DNA of 64,000 nucleotides from Euryarchaeota archaeon UBA182 (GTDB taxonomy: Archaea; Thermoplasmatota; Poseidoniia; Poseidoniales; Thalassarchaeaceae), in contig DAGH01000025.1 of the NCBI GenBank assembly GCA_002495675.1, forward strand, positions 65,078-129,077. The letters run 5' to 3'. Under the pieces are notes generated by a model, which had not been told where the DNA came from, did not search any database, and saw nothing but the letters and a program-made list of their open reading frames with translations. The position numbers and the translations under genes were made by a program. Positions 61,118-64,000 of this stretch are shown here, in pieces; the first letter of the stretch is position 1; each line of letters opens with the position of its first letter.

Positions 61118-62521
61118 TCAGTCTGAAGGGATCAAAACGGAAGATGCCCATATGCATACCGAGATTATGCTTGAGGTGATGATTAGGCCCAATGGTGTGT
61201 CGAATCCCAATTTGGCGCTCATGCCATCCTGCAGAATCAATGAAGTTGCATCTACCAGCATCAGGAAAGGCCACACCATTACTGCCATCATCAATGAAGC
61301 GGCAACTGCTCCCCTTCTTCTCAGACCAGAGACCAGTAGATGTATTCCGGTTGCCGCGACACTGATGTCAATGATAGCTAGAGCCGGCAGCCATATCCAG
61401 AACTTGGCATTAGGATCTGCGTCTAGGGTGCCGATTGAAATGATAATGAATGCGAAGTACGTCAGCGGCAGAGGCAAGAGCCATGAAGACCCCACTACAG
61501 AAGCCGCAGGTCGCATAGACCTCCCCATGTGAGCCCTCCACCAGTCCCCTGAACGACCCTCATTCAGCCTGTCTATCAGGGCGGGCCGGACCATCGCTGA
61601 GATGAATGCTGGCAGCAAGAGATAGAACGAGGCGGAAAACAGCCCATCCGACGCTATGAAATCAGCCCCTACCGACCCAATCAAAAGAATGGCAATTATG
61701 GAGGGTACCAGCCTATGAATGGTGTCAATCGGATTTTTCCACTCAAGCGATACTCCCCATCGACAAAATTCTGAGACGGCATCATTGTTGTGTCTTCGAA
61801 ATAAGCTCCCTCCAAAATCAGATTCTGGGGGTTCTCCTGTGACAGATATTGTTTGATCTTGGATTCTGATTACACGGTCTGCAACATTCACGAGACTCTG
61901 GTCATGAGTGGCAATGACCACTGAATTTCCAAGTGATCTGAGGTTCTGGATTGCGGATCTCAGAAGTTGTTGTGATGTCTCATCCATTCCCTCGCTGGGT
62001 TCATCCAGCATCACTATGCCATGGTTTTCTGATTTCAGTGCAGGGATCAAAGCGGATAGAACCGAAACTCTTCTTCTTAGTCCGTTCGAGAGAGTAGCCA
62101 GCCTGTCCCCTGACCTATGGTGGATGGACCATTCCGCCATAATTTGTTTTAGGTCCTCGTCATTAATTTCTGTTCCAGCAACCAAAGATGCCATTTTCAA
62201 GCGTCCTATGACTGTCTCATCGAGACATGCTCCATCTGATTGCAAGGCGATTGAGAGGCCCGGCAAGGGCGTCCTCCTTCCTTCTGAGTCAGCCACAACT
62301 ATTTGATTGCCGTCTAGGGTGGGCCCCATGATTTCTCCCTCTCTGAGGGGATGCAACCCCGCCAGTGTTTCCAAGAGAGTAGACTTACCAGACCCATTGT
62401 CTCCAACTATGCAAACCACCTCAGATTCATGGATTCGGAGGTCCAATTCTCGTAGGACGGTTTTCGAACCCCGCCGTACGGTGCCTCCGACCATCCGGAT
62501 CAGTGCTCGGGCCACATGCAT
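61118..62521 (-). CDS. ccmAB: CcmA-CcmB fusion (heme-exporter ABC ATPase and permease)
   Basis: 467 residues. N-terminal about 220 are the CcmA ATPase: Walker A VGDNGSGKST, signature LSNGLRRRVSVLSAL (one Arg-rich variant of LSGGQ), Walker B GIVMLDEPSEG and switch ATHDQ. From about 250 there are six membrane helices of CcmB type (RLVPSIIAILLIGSVG, SFYLLLPAFISAMVRPAL ...). CcmA and CcmB are separate genes in most bacteria. Works with CcmC and the CcmD-like protein downstream. Divergent from the rhomboid gene across 85 bases. Confidence 0.88.
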   Translation of the reverse strand: MHVARALIRMVGGTVRRGSKTVLRELDLRIHESEVVCIVGDNGSGKSTLLETLAGLHPLREGEIMGPTLDGNQIVVADSEGRRTPLPGLSIALQSDGACLDETVIGRLKMASLVAGTEINDEDLKQIMAEWSIHHRSGDRLATLSNGLRRRVSVLSALIPALKSENHGIVMLDEPSEGMDETSQQLLRSAIQNLRSLGNSVVIATHDQSLVNVADRVIRIQDQTISVTGEPPESDFGGSLFRRHNNDAVSEFCRWGVSLEWKNPIDTIHRLVPSIIAILLIGSVGADFIASDGLFSASFYLLLPAFISAMVRPALIDRLNEGRSGDWWRAHMGRSMRPAASVVGSSWLLPLPLTYFAFIIISIGTLDADPNAKFWIWLPALAIIDISVAATGIHLLVSGLRRRGAVAASLMMAVMVWPFLMLVDATSLILQDGMSAKLGFDTPLGLIITSSIISVCIWASSVLIPSD

Positions 62522-62606
62522 ACGACAGGGGAGTATCCTTTCAGTTCACCGCAAAGAGCCGGAGGGGCTATTCGCAGGGGCCATCTCCCCAGCATAAGGG
62601 ATTGTC

Positions 62607-63593
62607 ATGGAGATCCTATGGTCGGACTTATCTGGCGGTGACTACCTAGTTCTACTATTCTTGGTTTCATGCTCGTTGGGGCCGTATGTTTACGCTGTCC
62701 TGTCTGATGTCAGCATATCATTGGCAACAGTCCTTTCCCTGCTCTTGGTCACATTTGCCCAAGAGGCGATTCGCGTTTTCGGAATAGCCTTCCAGCCGTT
62801 TGCGTTCCTATCATTGATCCCCCTGATTTCTGATGATCCCACGCTCGTTCACAGGTGGATTACCGCTGCTTGGTTGCATTCGGGTTGGATACATGTCCTT
62901 GGTAACATACTCGTAATTGCCCTTGTGGGAGTCCCCCTCGAGCAGAAATTAGGGCCAAAGAGATGGATGATCATCTACGTTCTAGGACTACTGGCAGGAA
63001 ATTTGACTTGGGTCCTCACCCATGCAGATGATCCACGGCCCACAGTTGGTGCCAGTGGAGCTGCATTTGGATTGTTAGGGGCTTACATGGCATGCTGGCC
63101 CAGAGACGAGATAGAATTCCCGTTGTTGTTTCTGATACGGGCCTGGCCCGTTTGGGTAATCTGCTTGGTAAGAATTGGTCTGGAGATCTACATGGTCTTC
63201 GACTTGTCTGTGCAAGATCGACCTTCCAACGTTGCGCATCTAGCGCACCTGGGGGGCTTCTTTGGAGCATACATGGTGTCAAGGCCAATTGCTAGAACAG
63301 GTGACGTCCCCCTGGAAGATGAACTCGGAGATGAGTTAGCAGTGGGGATGAAAGAAATCGGGGCAGACCCATGGATGGTGGCGGGGATAGAGGCCCCTCT
63401 TCCCGTGAAGAGGATCCTGCATCGATTGAGAGAGGAGGGGGATGAGGAAGAAACTAGACGTGCTTGGATCGAGGAGCTCGCAGACAACGCAATCTGCCCG
63501 ATCTGCGGAGGAGGATTGACAGCTCTCTCGAATCGTTCGGGGCACTACTACGTGACTTGCTCTACGGACCGTAAGCATATTTCATGGCCTTGA
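62607..63593 (+). CDS. Rhomboid-family intramembrane protease with C-terminal zinc ribbon
   Basis: 328 residues. About six to seven membrane helices with catalytic Ser in VGASGAAFGLLGAYM and His in NVAHLAHLGGFFGAY; HSGWIHVLGN is the helix-2 His/Asn motif. After a soluble region a short zinc-ribbon-like end follows (AICPICGGGL ... YVTC), which could bind protein or RNA. Starts with ATG 85 bases from the divergent ccm operon; rqcH begins 14 bases after its stop. Confidence 0.9.
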   Translation: MEILWSDLSGGDYLVLLFLVSCSLGPYVYAVLSDVSISLATVLSLLLVTFAQEAIRVFGIAFQPFAFLSLIPLISDDPTLVHRWITAAWLHSGWIHVLGNILVIALVGVPLEQKLGPKRWMIIYVLGLLAGNLTWVLTHADDPRPTVGASGAAFGLLGAYMACWPRDEIEFPLLFLIRAWPVWVICLVRIGLEIYMVFDLSVQDRPSNVAHLAHLGGFFGAYMVSRPIARTGDVPLEDELGDELAVGMKEIGADPWMVAGIEAPLPVKRILHRLREEGDEEETRRAWIEELADNAICPICGGGLTALSNRSGHYYVTCSTDRKHISWP

Positions 63594-63607
63594 CGGAGTG
63601 ATGATTC

Positions 63608-64000
63608 ATGGCGCAGACTGCTGACAGGGGCATGTCCTCGTTTGACGTGGCGAGGATGAGGGTTGATCTATCGGAAATGATAGGATCAAGGGCCCAGAAG
63701 GCGTATCAACCGCATTATGAACAAGTCGTAATCAGGATGAAAAACACAGGTGCTCCACCAGTAGATCTTGTGATCGTTCGCGGAAAGAGAGCCTACCTCT
63801 CCAGTCGCGATAGGCCGATGCCACAAAACCCGTCTTCTTTTGCCATGACTCTCAGAAAACACATCGGAAACGCCAGATTGGTAAGTGTCAGGCAGGAGGG
63901 TTTTGATCGAGTTTTATATCTCAAGTTCGAGCACGGGAGGGGTTCAATCACACTGGTGATCGAGATGTTCAGGGATGGTAATGTGATACTGGTTGATGGT
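63608..64000 (+). CDS. rqcH: Ribosome quality control factor RqcH/NFACT, partial
   Basis: 131 residues visible, cut by the window edge. Seen: GMSSFDVARMRVDLSEMIGS, VRGKRAYLSSRDRP, NPSSFAMTLRKHIGNARL and VRQEGFDRVLYLKFEHG, the NFACT-N start shared by Rqc2, NEMF and RqcH. These bind obstructed 50S subunits and recruit tRNA for C-terminal tailing. ATG at 63608 follows GGAGTGA; the second ATG at 63632 is an alternative that matches the common family start. Confidence 0.9.
   Translation, partial: MAQTADRGMSSFDVARMRVDLSEMIGSRAQKAYQPHYEQVVIRMKNTGAPPVDLVIVRGKRAYLSSRDRPMPQNPSSFAMTLRKHIGNARLVSVRQEGFDRVLYLKFEHGRGSITLVIEMFRDGNVILVDG

Noticed and set aside
1..64000. Insertion sequences, prophage, integrase or attachment sites
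   Set aside because: No transposase, integrase or phage structural motifs were seen, and neither tRNA has a duplicated 3' end nearby.

Overview
The window looks like a piece of an uncultivated marine euryarchaeon, most likely Marine Group II (Poseidoniales, Thermoplasmatota). The information-processing genes are archaeal: eL37, eL42, eS27, eL40, aIF2-alpha, Nop10, a PAC2 protein, Csl4, NMD3, UPF0147, membrane LonB, archaeal AspRS and TrmI. They sit among many bacterial-type metabolic genes: FabI, a PfaA-like synthase, Ccm cytochrome maturation, RmuC, an M23 peptidase and DsbD. A TPP riboswitch, known in the Thermoplasmata, and a surface protein ending in a GWTxEQW-type tail fit the same assignment. 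This is inference from gene content; no 16S rRNA gene is present. Genes are packed tightly, with many 1-22 base overlaps and no gene-free stretch above 300 bases. I saw no CRISPR array, insertion sequence, prophage or rRNA.

Layout. 1-5993 (minus): fabI followed by the first 1,727 residues of a multidomain synthase (KS-AT-degenerate ACP-KS-ACP...), cut by the window edge. 6071-10237 (minus): a beta-propeller/PKD protein, purF, rpl37e and two small membrane proteins. 10357-13360 (plus): the classic archaeal translation cluster eL42-eS27-aIF2alpha-Nop10-PAC2, then pepE. 13349-17341: a SAMP-like ubiquitin-fold protein, tRNA-Ser(CGA), an Fe-S PD-(D/E)XK nuclease fused to OB folds, a radical SAM protein and pdxT. 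17429-20885: serC, deoC, a thioredoxin-CcdA fusion and tRNA-Val(CAC) with a hairpin-plus-T-tract terminator. 21112-24462: a divergent phosphate pair, an AbrB-PhoU regulator and a Pit transporter fused to a PhoU-like domain.

24459-28795 (minus): a TPP riboswitch controlling a thiamine-type ABC transporter (lipoprotein, fused permease, ATPase), with a PAP2 membrane protein downstream. 28852-39050: a small Cys-rich protein, purA, rpl40e, a LysE exporter, UPF0147, an isoaspartyl peptidase, an MFS transporter, lonB and a large secreted thioredoxin-fold protein. 39158-43129: trmI, aspS, a DUF2237 protein and an acyltransferase. 43258-48710 (plus): five tightly spaced enzymes (formyltransferase, atypical SDR, luciferase-like monooxygenase, asparaginase-II-type amidohydrolase, 2-aminomuconic-semialdehyde-dehydrogenase-like ALDH) that look like one uncharacterised catabolic operon. 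48750-52535: a 1,261-residue polytopic membrane protein.

52514-56227 (minus): an RNA-oriented operon made of a METTL5-like methyltransferase, a Csl4-zinc-RRM fusion and a COG1031 radical SAM protein. 56317-64000: rmuC, an M23 peptidase, a Pgi/Pmi-type isomerase, nmd3, a compact Ccm locus (CcmA-CcmB fusion, ccmC and a CcmD-like micro-ORF), a rhomboid protease with a C-terminal zinc ribbon, and the start of rqcH (NFACT).

The strongest candidates for something new are the PfaA-like synthase with its dedicated FabI, the Csl4-RRM fusion, and the five-gene catabolic operon.
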